From contig NZ_CAUYTL010000002.1 in the NCBI RefSeq assembly GCF_963575615.1, positions 1 to 64,000 of the forward strand: a stretch of DNA of 64,000 nucleotides, read 5' to 3'. Source of the stretch: Listeria_A hofi (GTDB lineage: Bacteria > Bacillota > Bacilli > Lactobacillales > Listeriaceae). Every line of letters begins with the position of its first letter. The first letter of the stretch is position 1. Below are positions 1 through 7,792 of this stretch, one piece after another. The translations under genes were made by a program, and so were the position numbers. Below the pieces are notes generated by a model. The model searched no databases, was not told the origin of the DNA, and saw only the letters and a program-made list of their open reading frames with translations.

Positions 1-76
1 CTATTGAACCGCCGTATACCGAACGGTACGTACGGTGGTGTGAGAGGTCGGAGCCTAACGGCTCCTCCTACTCGAT
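1..76 (+). mobile_element. Group II intron, 3' end only (domains V and VI)
   Basis: The first bases fold as a group II intron domain V. CCGCCGTA (9-16) pairs with TACGGTGG (31-38), TACC (17-20) pairs with GGTA (25-28), and a two-base CG bulge sits at 29-30, with a CGC catalytic triad at 10-12. Domain VI follows: GGAGCC (50-55) pairs with GGCTCC (60-65) around TAAC, then CCTACTCGAT with a candidate branch-point A at 70. The intron probably ends at 76. This order and the pattern GTGTGAGAGG between the two domains are characteristic of bacterial group II introns. The reverse transcriptase and domains I-IV would lie to the left of the window, or may be lost. Whether the intron is complete cannot be seen. 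Confidence 0.85.
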
Positions 77-138
77 TTGTTGCTATTTATTGGATATTTC
101 ATTTTGAAGTGGTGGAATGGTTAGATGTGAGCACGGCG

Positions 139-316
139 CGCATGTATATTGGTGCTCTGGCTGATTGTATTCGAAGAGCCGGGAAGGATTACATGCGAGC
201 GAAGCCCGCATGTATATTGGGGTTCTGGCTGATTGTATTCGAAGAGCCAGGAAGGATTACATGCGAGCCTAGCTCGCATGTATATTGGTGCTCTAACTCA
301 TTTTATTCGAAGAGCC
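139..316. repeat. 68-bp tandem repeat, about 2.6 copies, each with nested inverted repeats
   Basis: CATGTATATTGG recurs at 141, 209 and 277, an exact 68-bp period; the third copy stops at the AGAGCC ending at 316. In the first copy CGCATGTA (139-146) is the inverse of TACATGCG (190-197), and GCTCT (154-158) is the inverse of AGAGC (175-179), so each unit can form a hairpin with an inner helix. The period is not a multiple of three, so an open frame running through it (4-339) is unlikely to be a gene. From 317 to 554 nothing further is recognised apart from the likely start region of ytmP. Confidence 0.85.
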
Positions 317-554
317 CCAACAATACGAACGTATGTTGACTTGACGGGAGGGATGAAGAGAAGTAAAATTCAAAGGGTAGCTATTAATGATTGGGATAGC
401 TTTTTTTATTCGGCTTTCTAAAATACATAATTTTATGCTGAAATTTTATTATATCTCGAAACTTTAACGCACCAATAAGTGTTGCGTAAGAGCTAGATTC
501 GTCGTTAATAATAACATATAGAAAGACAACGACGTAAGTGAAGGTGAATGTGGA

Positions 555-1367
555 ATGGAAGATAATTTGTTTGGTCAAGATTGGGAAATAGAGCCAGCGG
601 GCGGAGAAACAGGAAAGGCCTTTGTTGCGATTCATGAAGACGAAAAATTCTTTTTAAAAAAGAATTCCTCGCCTTTTTTAGCTGCGCTTTCTGTTGAAAA
701 AATTGTGCCTAAACTAATCTGGACGAGACGAATTGAAAATGGAGATGTTATCACGGCTCAGAAATGGGTGGATAATGGGCAAACGCTTACGGCTAGAGAG
801 ATGAGAGAACCGCGTGTAGCTAAGTTACTCGGTAAAATTCATCAATCGGAGGCGTTGCGTGATATGTTGCAGCGTATTGAGAAAAAAGATTACTCGTGTT
901 TTCATTTACTAGACTCAGTAACGGAGAATATCGGTCGTTTGAACCGAGTGGATACGAAAGTTGCGGAAGCCTATCGATATTTACTAGCGAATGTAGAGGG
1001 CTTGAAGGAAGAGCGTCATGTTGTTTGTCACGGTGATGTTAACCATAATAATTGGCTGGTTTCGGAGGGGGATGAGCTTTATCTTGTTGATTGGGATGGC
1101 GCGATGCTTGCTGATCCGGCGAATGATTTAGGTGTTTTGCTGTATCAATATGTTCCTTATTCTGAGTGGGAGGAATGGCTTGAGGAGTACGGTCAGACCT
1201 TAACGCGAGAATTTTATACACGAATAAAATGGTTTTCTATTTGCCAGGTTTTGATGGCGATGAATTGGCAGTTTGAGCATGATCGAAAGGCAGAGCTTGC
1301 TCGTTTAGATTTGCTTTTGAAGAAAATAATTGAGGATGATGAGGTGTACGTGAAGTTATGCGAGTAA
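555..1367 (+). CDS. ytmP: YtmP-like phosphotransferase (choline/aminoglycoside kinase fold)
   Basis: The 270-residue protein has a kinase-like phosphotransferase (APH) fold. It carries the catalytic loop HGDVNHNN at residues 159-166 and the metal-binding DWD at 179-181; Lys35 or Lys36 could be the ATP-contacting lysine. The natural substrate of YtmP-type proteins is not known, although the family includes choline and aminoglycoside kinases. The ATG is preceded by AAGGTG. The 3' end overlaps trmB by 10 bases, as in Bacillus where ytmP and ytmQ are also neighbours, so the two are probably co-translated. A resistance role is not implied. Confidence 0.85.
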   Translation: MEDNLFGQDWEIEPAGGETGKAFVAIHEDEKFFLKKNSSPFLAALSVEKIVPKLIWTRRIENGDVITAQKWVDNGQTLTAREMREPRVAKLLGKIHQSEALRDMLQRIEKKDYSCFHLLDSVTENIGRLNRVDTKVAEAYRYLLANVEGLKEERHVVCHGDVNHNNWLVSEGDELYLVDWDGAMLADPANDLGVLLYQYVPYSEWEEWLEEYGQTLTREFYTRIKWFSICQVLMAMNWQFEHDRKAELARLDLLLKKIIEDDEVYVKLCE

Positions 1368-1999
1368 AACATAAACCGTGGGCGCGTGAGAAGATTCTGG
1401 CTCACCCGGAAGTGTGTGTGGGGAATCCTGGAGAATTAAAAGGAAAGTGGCACCATCTATTTGGAAATGAGAACCCGATTCATATTGAAATTGGGACGGG
1501 AAAAGGGCAATTTGTTACTGGAATGGCCGAGGCGAATCCAGATGTTAATTATATTGGTATTGAAGTTGTAGAAAGTGTTTTAATAACAGCACTCGATAAG
1601 GCACTCGCTGCGGGAATTCCGAATTTACGTTTACTTTCTGTAGACGGTGCGGATTTGCTGGACTATTTTGAAGCTGGGGAAGTTGCAAGGATTTATTTGA
1701 ACTTTTCCGATCCCTGGCCGAAGAAGCGGCATGCGAAACGTCGCTTGACGCATCCGAGTTTCTTGGATATTTATAAAGCACTGCTACCGGTAGATGGCGA
1801 GATTCATTTTAAAACGGATAATCGCAGTTTGTTTGAATATTCGTTGGTGGCGTTTTCGGAATATGGCGTTCTGTTAACTTACCTGTCGCTAGATTTGCAT
1901 AATAGCGAGTTTGAAGGCAATATCATGACGGAGTATGAAGAGAAGTTTTCGGCAAAAGGTTTTCCTATTTACCGTTTAGAAGCAATGTTTAAATCGTGA
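1358..1999 (+). CDS. trmB: tRNA (guanine-N7-)-methyltransferase TrmB
   Basis: This 213-residue SAM-dependent enzyme makes m7G46 in the variable loop of tRNAs. The SAM-binding motif IEIGTGKGQF lies near residues 45-54 and the family signature NFSDPWPKKRHAKRRL in the middle, followed by HPSFL. The C-terminal TEYEEKF segment is also typical. Length is normal for Gram-positive TrmB. It starts inside the end of ytmP. Confidence 0.95.
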   Translation: MRVKHKPWAREKILAHPEVCVGNPGELKGKWHHLFGNENPIHIEIGTGKGQFVTGMAEANPDVNYIGIEVVESVLITALDKALAAGIPNLRLLSVDGADLLDYFEAGEVARIYLNFSDPWPKKRHAKRRLTHPSFLDIYKALLPVDGEIHFKTDNRSLFEYSLVAFSEYGVLLTYLSLDLHNSEFEGNIMTEYEEKFSAKGFPIYRLEAMFKS

Positions 2000-2063
2000 A
2001 CAAAGGCTAGAGTCCCCAGAAAGTATGGTTGCTCTAGCTTTTTAGTATGAAGGAGGATGCAAA

Positions 2064-2897
2064 ATGGATACCTTGCGAGTAGGGGAGATAAAAATTCACT
2101 GGTTACGTGGTGGCGTGACTCATTTTGATGGCGGCGCAATGTTTGGCGTTGTTCCAAAAGCGCTATGGAGCAAAAAATATCAGCCAAATGAAAAAAATCA
2201 GATTCGGTGTGTCACAGATCCGATGTACTTTGAATATCAAGGTAAGCATTATTTAATTGATGCAGGCATTGGTGTTGGTCGTCTGACCGAGAAGCAAAAA
2301 CGGAATTTTGGTGTTGTGGAAGAGTCCTTTATTTTGGAAGATTTAGCATTGCTTGGTATACAACCTGAGGACATTGATGTGATCTTGATGACGCATCTAC
2401 ACTTTGATCATATCGTAGGTTTAACGAATACGGATGGACAAAGTATTTTTGAGAATGCCACGATTTATACAACTGAAACGGAATGGCAAGAAATTTGTAA
2501 GCCCAACATTCGCTCTAAGGCGACATATTGGACTGAAAATTGGCAGGGTATTGCAAACCAGATTCAGACGTATTCGAATAGTTTACGATTAAATGATGCC
2601 ATTCAGTTGGAGAAAACTGGTGGTCATAGTAATGGACATGCGATAATTCGAATGGAGAGTCAAGGGGAATCGGCTATTCATATGGCGGATATTTTCCCGA
2701 CGCATGCGCACCAAAATGTATTATGGGTGACGGCATATGATGATTATCCAATGGATTCGATTTTTGCAAAAGAACGGCTTCGAGTTGAGTTGGAGGGAAC
2801 GGGGAAGTGGTTGCTTTTTTATCATGATTATTTCTATCGTGCCTTACAGTTTGATGAGGATGGTAATGTAGTAGGTAAGGTGATGGTGAAACGATAA
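2064..2897 (+). CDS. ytnP: YtnP-like metallo-beta-lactamase-fold hydrolase
   Basis: The 277-residue MBL-fold protein has the zinc motif HLHFDH at 111-116 and later metal ligands in GGHSNGH and in the HDYFY region near the end. Bacillus YtnP is a lactonase-like enzyme with reported quorum-quenching activity; whether this copy cleaves lactones cannot be told from sequence. Its position after trmB matches the Bacillus order. AAGGAGG lies 8 bases before the ATG. Confidence 0.85.
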   Translation: MDTLRVGEIKIHWLRGGVTHFDGGAMFGVVPKALWSKKYQPNEKNQIRCVTDPMYFEYQGKHYLIDAGIGVGRLTEKQKRNFGVVEESFILEDLALLGIQPEDIDVILMTHLHFDHIVGLTNTDGQSIFENATIYTTETEWQEICKPNIRSKATYWTENWQGIANQIQTYSNSLRLNDAIQLEKTGGHSNGHAIIRMESQGESAIHMADIFPTHAHQNVLWVTAYDDYPMDSIFAKERLRVELEGTGKWLLFYHDYFYRALQFDEDGNVVGKVMVKR

Positions 2898-3022
2898 TTT
2901 CGTATACCACCATAAGGTATTTGTTTTTATATCCCTGGTAAGGGGTTATTGAAAGTCATTTTTATCAGTCGATATACGAGATTTAAATATTTTCTCAAAT
3001 TAAAATAAGGGGGGGTATATAG

Positions 3023-3256
3023 ATGTCGGAAATGAGAAAATCTATTTCCAATCGTTTTGCAAAAATTGAAGGTCACGTAAAATCTATCAAGAAAATGACC
3101 GATGAGGAACGCTCTTACGAAGATATTATGTTGCAAGTTGCTGCTGTAAAAAAGGCGTTACAAAGTGCCGAAAAAGTCATTTTCAGCGAGCAAATGAGAG
3201 AAATGGTTGAAAAGGGAGAATATGATCAGAAGCGTGTAGATAGTTTTATTAAATAG
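3023..3256 (+). CDS. CsoR/FrmR-family (DUF156) small DNA-binding-like protein without Cys
   Basis: The 77-residue all-helical protein matches the CsoR/RcnR/FrmR family, with SNRFAKIEGHVKSIKKM near the N-terminus, then ERSYEDIMLQVAAVKKAL. In copper or formaldehyde sensors the second segment carries a ligand Cys (typically RYCxDIL), with a further His and Cys downstream. Here the position is Ser-Tyr and the whole protein has no Cys; the only His is residue 18. It may have lost metal sensing or use another signal. A strong GGGGGG ribosome site precedes the ATG and a bidirectional terminator follows. No metal-transport gene is adjacent. Confidence 0.75.
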   Translation: MSEMRKSISNRFAKIEGHVKSIKKMTDEERSYEDIMLQVAAVKKALQSAEKVIFSEQMREMVEKGEYDQKRVDSFIK

Positions 3257-3294
3257 GTCAACTTTGAAACGGAGAGAAAAATACAGATTAATAG

Positions 3295-3328
3295 AAAAAA
3301 CTGCAAGCGCACATGGCTTGCAGTTTTG
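3295..3328. terminator. Bidirectional intrinsic terminator
   Basis: CTGCAAG at 3301-3307 pairs with CTTGCAG at 3317-3323, flanked by an A run on the left and TTTT on the right. It can end both the CsoR-like gene and the converging ytzB. Confidence 0.85.
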
Positions 3329-3335
3329 CATAGTA

Positions 3336-3647
3336 TTAAGTTAAATAAACATCAATCACGGTTCCGGTAGTAGCATCTGCAATAAATTCGAATTGTTTCT
3401 TTTCGCCATCACGAATCGCTGTGATGCCGCCATGATATACAAATGTATCCATTGCGAACTTTTTGTAATGCTGCTTTTTCAATTGAATCCACGAGCCTTC
3501 TATTGGCCCCTCTGCTTTGAATGCTTCTTTGACGTTCTCAAGAATAACGTCACCCGAAATGGTCTTTGGCTCTAGTAGGTAGTGGTTGATAAGATGACCT
3601 GCTGCGGCCCCTGTCGCAACACCTGCGATAAATACTTTCCAGTTCAT
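3336..3647 (-). CDS. ytzB: YtzB-like membrane-anchored PepSY-domain protein
   Basis: The 103-residue protein has an N-terminal Gly/Ala-rich hydrophobic segment (about residues 5-18) that could be an anchor or uncleaved signal, then a small PepSY-type domain ending in FEFIADATTGTVIDVYLT. PepSY domains often inhibit proteases or bind peptides; the role of YtzB is unknown. It lies next to the aminopeptidase ytoP, as in Bacillus. Read leftward, GGGAGG lies just upstream of its ATG. Confidence 0.75.
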   Translation of the reverse strand: MNWKVFIAGVATGAAAGHLINHYLLEPKTISGDVILENVKEAFKAEGPIEGSWIQLKKQHYKKFAMDTFVYHGGITAIRDGEKKQFEFIADATTGTVIDVYLT

Positions 3648-3769
3648 TGTTTGCCTCCCTAATCTTACTTTTTTTCTCTTGTGTAGTTCTACTGTTTTTT
3701 ATTATACCCTCTAAACTAAAAATATAAAAGCCTTTACATCGAAGTGCCCCGATTTGTTTGGTCGCAATT

Positions 3770-3800
3770 TTAGACGTAACGTTTCTAAAAGTGGTATAAT
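3770..3800 (+). promoter_or_regulatory. Candidate sigma-A promoter of ytoP
   Basis: A good TATAAT-type -10 lies in GGTATAAT just upstream of ytoP; the best -35 (TTAGAC) is about 19 bases away, slightly long. Confidence 0.45.
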
Positions 3801-3833
3801 GCTAGAGATATCACTGAAAAGGACTGATTATTA

Positions 3834-4907
3834 GTGGAAAAAGAAACATTGGAGTTATTTAAAACGTTAACGGAGTTGCCAGGTACTTCTGGGAACGAGC
3901 AGTTTATCAGGGACTTTGTCAGGAAAGAAATTACGCCAGTTTCGGATGAAGTTATTCAAGATGGACTAGGCGGTATTTTTGGTGTGCGGCATGGCGCAGA
4001 AGGTGGACCTAGAATCCTTGTGGCAGGCCATTTAGATGAGGTAGGTTTCATGGTTACAAGAATCACGGAAAGTGGGATGATTGCCTTTCAAACACTTGGT
4101 GGTTGGAATCCGCAAGTTCTGCAAGCGCAACGTGTACAATTGATAACGGCGAACGGGCCGGTTATTGGAGTTGTCGCCTCTGTTCCGCCGCATTTGCTAA
4201 CAGATGCTGAACGGAGCAAACCAACAGATCCCAAAAATCTTTTGATTGATATTGGGGCAGATGACCGAGACGATGCGATTGCTATTGGTGTGAAGCCAGG
4301 ACAACAAATTGTTCCAGTTTCTGAATTTACACCGCTTGCTAATCCGAAAAAAATTATGGCGAAAGCTTGGGATAATCGTTATGGAGTCGGACTTGCTATC
4401 GAACTTTTAAAAGCAGTGAAAGATGATAAACTACCGAATACATTGTTTGCGGGAGCGAATGTGCAAGAAGAAGTTGGCCTACGTGGTGCTGGTGTTAGCG
4501 CACACATGATTCAACCAGACATTTTCTTTGCGCTTGATGCAAGTCCGGCGAACGATACAACGGGTGATAAGTCGCAATTTGGCCGAATTGGAGAAGGGTT
4601 TTTGATGCGAATTTTTGATCGTACGATGATTATGCATCGCGGCATGCGCGAGTTTTTGTTAGATACAGCTGAATCGAACCAGATTCCATATCAATATTTC
4701 ATTTCGCCAGGTGGAACAGATGCAGGGAAAGTGCATACGTCTAACAGTGGAATTCCGAGTGCTGTAATCGGTGTTCCTGCACGTTATATCCATTCATCTA
4801 ACTCAATTCTGCATGTGGATGATTATGCGGCGGCAAAAGAGATGATTACAACAATCATCCGCAATCTCGACAAAACGACATGGGAAACGATTCGTAATAA
4901 TGCTTAA
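3834..4907 (+). CDS. ytoP: M42 family glutamyl/leucyl aminopeptidase YtoP
   Basis: The 357-residue dinuclear metallo-aminopeptidase releases N-terminal residues from peptides in the cytoplasm. Metal and catalytic residues are visible in order: AGHLDEVGFM (His, Asp), AWDNRYG (bridging Asp), NVQEEVGLRGA (catalytic and metal Glu pair), ALDAS (Asp) and ARYIHS (His). M42 enzymes often assemble into dodecamers. The start is a GTG preceded by AAGGA. It overlaps the following small membrane-protein gene by 8 bases, so the two are likely co-transcribed. Confidence 0.93.
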   Translation: MEKETLELFKTLTELPGTSGNEQFIRDFVRKEITPVSDEVIQDGLGGIFGVRHGAEGGPRILVAGHLDEVGFMVTRITESGMIAFQTLGGWNPQVLQAQRVQLITANGPVIGVVASVPPHLLTDAERSKPTDPKNLLIDIGADDRDDAIAIGVKPGQQIVPVSEFTPLANPKKIMAKAWDNRYGVGLAIELLKAVKDDKLPNTLFAGANVQEEVGLRGAGVSAHMIQPDIFFALDASPANDTTGDKSQFGRIGEGFLMRIFDRTMIMHRGMREFLLDTAESNQIPYQYFISPGGTDAGKVHTSNSGIPSAVIGVPARYIHSSNSILHVDDYAAAKEMITTIIRNLDKTTWETIRNNA

Positions 4908-5124
4908 AAGAATATGGCGCCACCCAGTAATTCTGATGGGGAGTATTATGCTTGTGTCAGCACTAGTATTCTTATTTGGTTACTTACTGCATATTCCATA
5001 CTTCAAAGAAACCGAGCTAGGCTGGATTTTGACAACGTTTATTGGTGGCGTTCTTGTTTTAATATTTGGTTTTGTGTGGAGCTGGAAAGACCGAGTAAAC
5101 GCGAAAAAGCGCCTCCGTGATTGA
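4900..5124 (+). CDS. Small membrane protein, two transmembrane helices, unknown function
   Basis: The 74-residue protein has hydrophobic helices at about 10-32 and 42-61 and a positively charged C-terminus (SWKDRVNAKKRLRD). I do not recognise a named family. It overlaps ytoP and its last codons form the left arm of a terminator hairpin, which supports this reading of the end of the transcript. Confidence 0.7.
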   Translation: MLKRIWRHPVILMGSIMLVSALVFLFGYLLHIPYFKETELGWILTTFIGGVLVLIFGFVWSWKDRVNAKKRLRD

Positions 5125-5136
5125 GGTGCTTTTTCA
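5102..5136 (+). terminator. Intrinsic terminator overlapping the end of the 4900-5124 gene
   Basis: AAAAGCGCCTC pairs with GAGGTGCTTTT around CGTGATT, followed by T residues; the stop codon lies in the loop and stem. Confidence 0.8.
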
Positions 5137-5144
5137 TGAACGTA

Positions 5145-5588
5145 TTATGCAAAAATGTAATCAATAATTTGTGCGGCTTGTTCGATAGTGTCCACAGTGA
5201 CATTTGCTTTTTCAGATAGTTCTTTTAACGGATGATGTAACGATTCTGGTCGAATGATAATCGTTGGTTTTCCGAGTGCGATTGCTGTAGCGGCATCTGT
5301 GGCAGTGTTCCATTGTTTAAACTTTTCGCCGAATAAAGCGATCACTAAATCGGCTTTTTTCAAATGCAGTTCGGTGCGCAGATTGTTTATTTTCGATGAT
5401 TGTAAATCTTTATAAATCGCGCTTGGTTGTTTTCCAAGAACTTGCTCGCCGATTGCGTCCGATAAATCGTGATTTTCTTGTGGTCCCCAAAAGTAAAACT
5501 GAACACCTCGTTGCTCTTTCACATTTGCTCGCAGTTGATCGCGCCAATCTGAATGAATTTCACCTGCTAAATAAATATGGTAGTCCAT
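5145..5588 (-). CDS. ytoQ: YtoQ family protein (nucleoside deoxyribosyltransferase-like fold)
   Basis: The 147-residue protein begins MDYHIYLAGEIHSDWRD, the hallmark of YtoQ. It has a Rossmann-like nucleoside 2-deoxyribosyltransferase-type fold with KADLVIALFGEKFKQWNTA; substrate unknown. The start at 5588 is chosen because GGAGGCG lies just upstream, whereas an earlier in-frame ATG at 5639 has no ribosome site. It reads opposite to its neighbours ytoP and ytpP, the same gene set as in Bacillus. Confidence 0.85.
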   Translation of the reverse strand: MDYHIYLAGEIHSDWRDQLRANVKEQRGVQFYFWGPQENHDLSDAIGEQVLGKQPSAIYKDLQSSKINNLRTELHLKKADLVIALFGEKFKQWNTATDAATAIALGKPTIIIRPESLHHPLKELSEKANVTVDTIEQAAQIIDYIFA

Positions 5589-5715
5589 CAAAAACGCCTC
5601 CTTGCTTGCAATGATAGAAGAAAATGCATCCGATAGCAACTTTTATGAGCGAAATTCTTTACTAATGCTGGTGGGGGCTTTAGGATTATGAATAGGAATA
5701 AGAAGGAGTCGATTA

Positions 5716-6030
5716 ATGATGAAACATTTAGAAACAGTAGAAGAATTTAATGAACTAAAAGATACAGGGAAAACAATATTTATGTTCAGTGCGGATTGGT
5801 GTGGTGATTGTAAATTTATCGAGCCGGTGATGCCTGAAATTGAGGCGGAACATGCAGATTTTACTTTTTCACATGTGGATCGGGATCAATTTATCAATCT
5901 TTGTGCTGATTTGGCGATTTTCGGAATCCCGAGTTTCTTAGCTTTTGAAGACGGCGAAGAAATTGGTCGATTTGTGAGTAAGGATCGCAAAACAAAAGAG
6001 GAAATTACAGATTTTATTGATTCGTTATAA
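5716..6030 (+). CDS. ytpP: Thioredoxin-like protein YtpP
   Basis: The 104-residue thioredoxin-fold protein has the active site WCGDC at residues 28-32, with cis-Pro in FGIPSFLAF. The GD between the cysteines differs from the classical GP, so its redox potential may differ from TrxA; it is a likely disulfide reductase, partner unknown. AAGGAGT precedes two adjacent ATG codons (5716 and 5719) and either may be used. It begins the ytpP-ytpQ-ytpR run. Confidence 0.9.
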   Translation: MMKHLETVEEFNELKDTGKTIFMFSADWCGDCKFIEPVMPEIEAEHADFTFSHVDRDQFINLCADLAIFGIPSFLAFEDGEEIGRFVSKDRKTKEEITDFIDSL

Positions 6031-6048
6031 GGAAGAGGGGAGGGCGTT

Positions 6049-6849
6049 GTGATGAAGATGACAACGATGAAAATGAAGGAGCGACTTGAAAAAGAGCTTG
6101 CCAGCGCGAACCGGACATTTAATTATGATCGCGAGAAAGATACGCTGAAAGTGATAGAAGCTGGCAATTCGATTACGCTATCTATCCCGCAAATTATTGC
6201 AAATTGGGAAGAACAAGCAAACGTGGCGGTTGAAAAAATCGTTTATTATGTGGAAGAAGGTCTGAGGGCATCGCAACAAACGATTGATATTTCTGAAAGC
6301 TTGCCGAACGTTTATCCTGTTATTCGAGCAACATCTTTCCCTCAGAAAACTAAAGATGGCAAAAGGCTTTTAACGGAAAAACACACGGCAGAAACGGCTA
6401 TTTTTTACGTGGTGGATGTTGGTTCGTCCTATCGCTTTATTGAGGAAGTTAGTTTGGAAGGTACGGATGTGACGATAGACGATGTTCGCATGGCTGCATT
6501 CGCTAATCTGCGCAAACGAGCAACGACGATGAAGAAAGACTCTGTCAGTGGTAACGACTATTATTTTGTGCGAACAAATGATGGATATGATGCAAGTCGG
6601 ATTTTAAATGAGTCATTTTTAGCAGAGATGCGGGAACAGATAGAGGGGGAAATGGTGCTTGCGGTGCCACATCAAGACGTATTGATTATTGCGGATATCA
6701 GAAATAATACGGGTTATGACGTATTGGCGCATATGACGATGCAATTTTTTGCAGATGGTCTCGCTCCAATTACCTCTTTACCTCTCGTGTATAATGATGG
6801 TAAACTAGAACCGATCTTTATTATGGCAAAAAACAGACCAAAGGAGTAG
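6049..6849 (+). CDS. ytpQ: YtpQ family (DUF1444) protein
   Basis: The protein of about 265 residues matches the conserved Firmicutes YtpQ/DUF1444 family of unknown function; no catalytic motif is evident and it lacks signal or membrane segments. A strong GGGGAGGG site precedes GTG 6049 and ATG 6052. The ATG has the better spacing and is the probable start. It is followed 5 bases later by ytpR. Confidence 0.88.
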   Translation: MMKMTTMKMKERLEKELASANRTFNYDREKDTLKVIEAGNSITLSIPQIIANWEEQANVAVEKIVYYVEEGLRASQQTIDISESLPNVYPVIRATSFPQKTKDGKRLLTEKHTAETAIFYVVDVGSSYRFIEEVSLEGTDVTIDDVRMAAFANLRKRATTMKKDSVSGNDYYFVRTNDGYDASRILNESFLAEMREQIEGEMVLAVPHQDVLIIADIRNNTGYDVLAHMTMQFFADGLAPITSLPLVYNDGKLEPIFIMAKNRPKE

Positions 6850-6854
6850 TTAAC

Positions 6855-7466
6855 GTGATTGTAAATGCATTTTATAATGAACAAGGAGTAGGGGACACGC
6901 TTTTAGTCCACCTAAGCGATGTAGAAAAGACTGATTTTGAATCAAAAGGCCATGTAACGCGGATTTTTGACGTGGAGACTGGCGAAACTGTTGCAATCAA
7001 CATTTTTGATGTATCGAAAAGACGTGCATTTGATGCGAATGGCAAAGTAAATTTGACGTTGGAAGATATGAATTTTATTAACAAGGAATTGGCGGATAAC
7101 GGTTTTGATTTTGTTATAGAAGCAGATCTTTCGCCAAAATTCGTTGTTGGTTATGTAAAGTCAAAGGAAAAACATCCAAATGCGGATAAGTTGAATGTTT
7201 GCCAAGTGGATTTGGGAGATAAAACAGTTCAAATCGTATGTGGCGCGCCAAATGTTGAAGCGGGTCAAAAAGTAGTAGTTGCTAAAATTGGTGCTGTAAT
7301 GCCAAGTGGCTTAATTATCAAACCGTCCAACCTTCGTGGAGAGGATTCATTTGGCATGATTTGCGCCGCGCGTGAATTGGCAATTCCGGATGCTCCTGAG
7401 GAAAAAGGAATAATGGTGCTCGATGATAGCTATGAAATCGGAGCCGAATTTCCAGTTACTTTCTAA
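6855..7466 (+). CDS. ytpR: YtpR, tRNA-binding-domain (EMAPII-like) protein
   Basis: The 203-residue protein has an N-terminal domain of about 90 residues and a C-terminal OB-fold tRNA-binding domain like that at the N-terminus of phenylalanyl-tRNA synthetase beta (VGYVKSKEKHPNADKLNVCQ through SFGMICAARELA). It is not a synthetase. In Firmicutes it is a stand-alone RNA-binding protein of unclear role. GTG start with AAGGAG just upstream. Confidence 0.9.
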   Translation: MIVNAFYNEQGVGDTLLVHLSDVEKTDFESKGHVTRIFDVETGETVAINIFDVSKRRAFDANGKVNLTLEDMNFINKELADNGFDFVIEADLSPKFVVGYVKSKEKHPNADKLNVCQVDLGDKTVQIVCGAPNVEAGQKVVVAKIGAVMPSGLIIKPSNLRGEDSFGMICAARELAIPDAPEEKGIMVLDDSYEIGAEFPVTF

Positions 7467-7488
7467 ATCATCGAAATAAGAATGTGGA

Positions 7489-7552
7489 GTCTGGGACGAA
7501 ACCCCAATAAGAAAAAATCGCCTCGCCGATTTATTTGGGTTATGACCCAGAC
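7489..7552. repeat. Long imperfect intergenic hairpin (GTCTGGGAC...CCCAGAC)
   Basis: GTCTGGG at 7489-7495 pairs with CCCAGAC at 7546-7552. Inside, ACCCCAATAA pairs imperfectly with TTATTTGGGT and ATCG with CGAT, leaving a short loop. It lies 23 bases after ytpR and could act as its terminator, but no T run follows immediately, and the GTCTGGGAC motif resembles dispersed repeats of other low-GC Gram-positives. From 7553 to 7792 no gene is supported. Confidence 0.7.
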
Positions 7553-7792
7553 CCTAATTTCTGAGCTTTTTTGATTAATTGTATACAATATACATTTGTA
7601 TTGTTCTTTTTTTAGTGGGTGAAGGACGTATAAGTTTAAATTATATACGATGGAATACTTGTGCATAGCCGTTGCAGGCCATTTGCTGAACATGTATTAT
7701 TTTTACAGTACATTCATCGTAGCTTTATCTGATTTTCTCTGTTAGAATCAGTTTAAGAAACGGATAAAAAATAAATTAGGTAGTGATAAGTA

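Noticed and set aside
139..316. CRISPR array
   Set aside because: The units are directly adjacent with no unique spacers, and no cas genes are present.
4..339. Open frame of 111 codons across the intron end and tandem repeats
   Set aside because: It runs through group II domains V-VI and a 68-bp repeat whose period breaks frame; no ribosome site.
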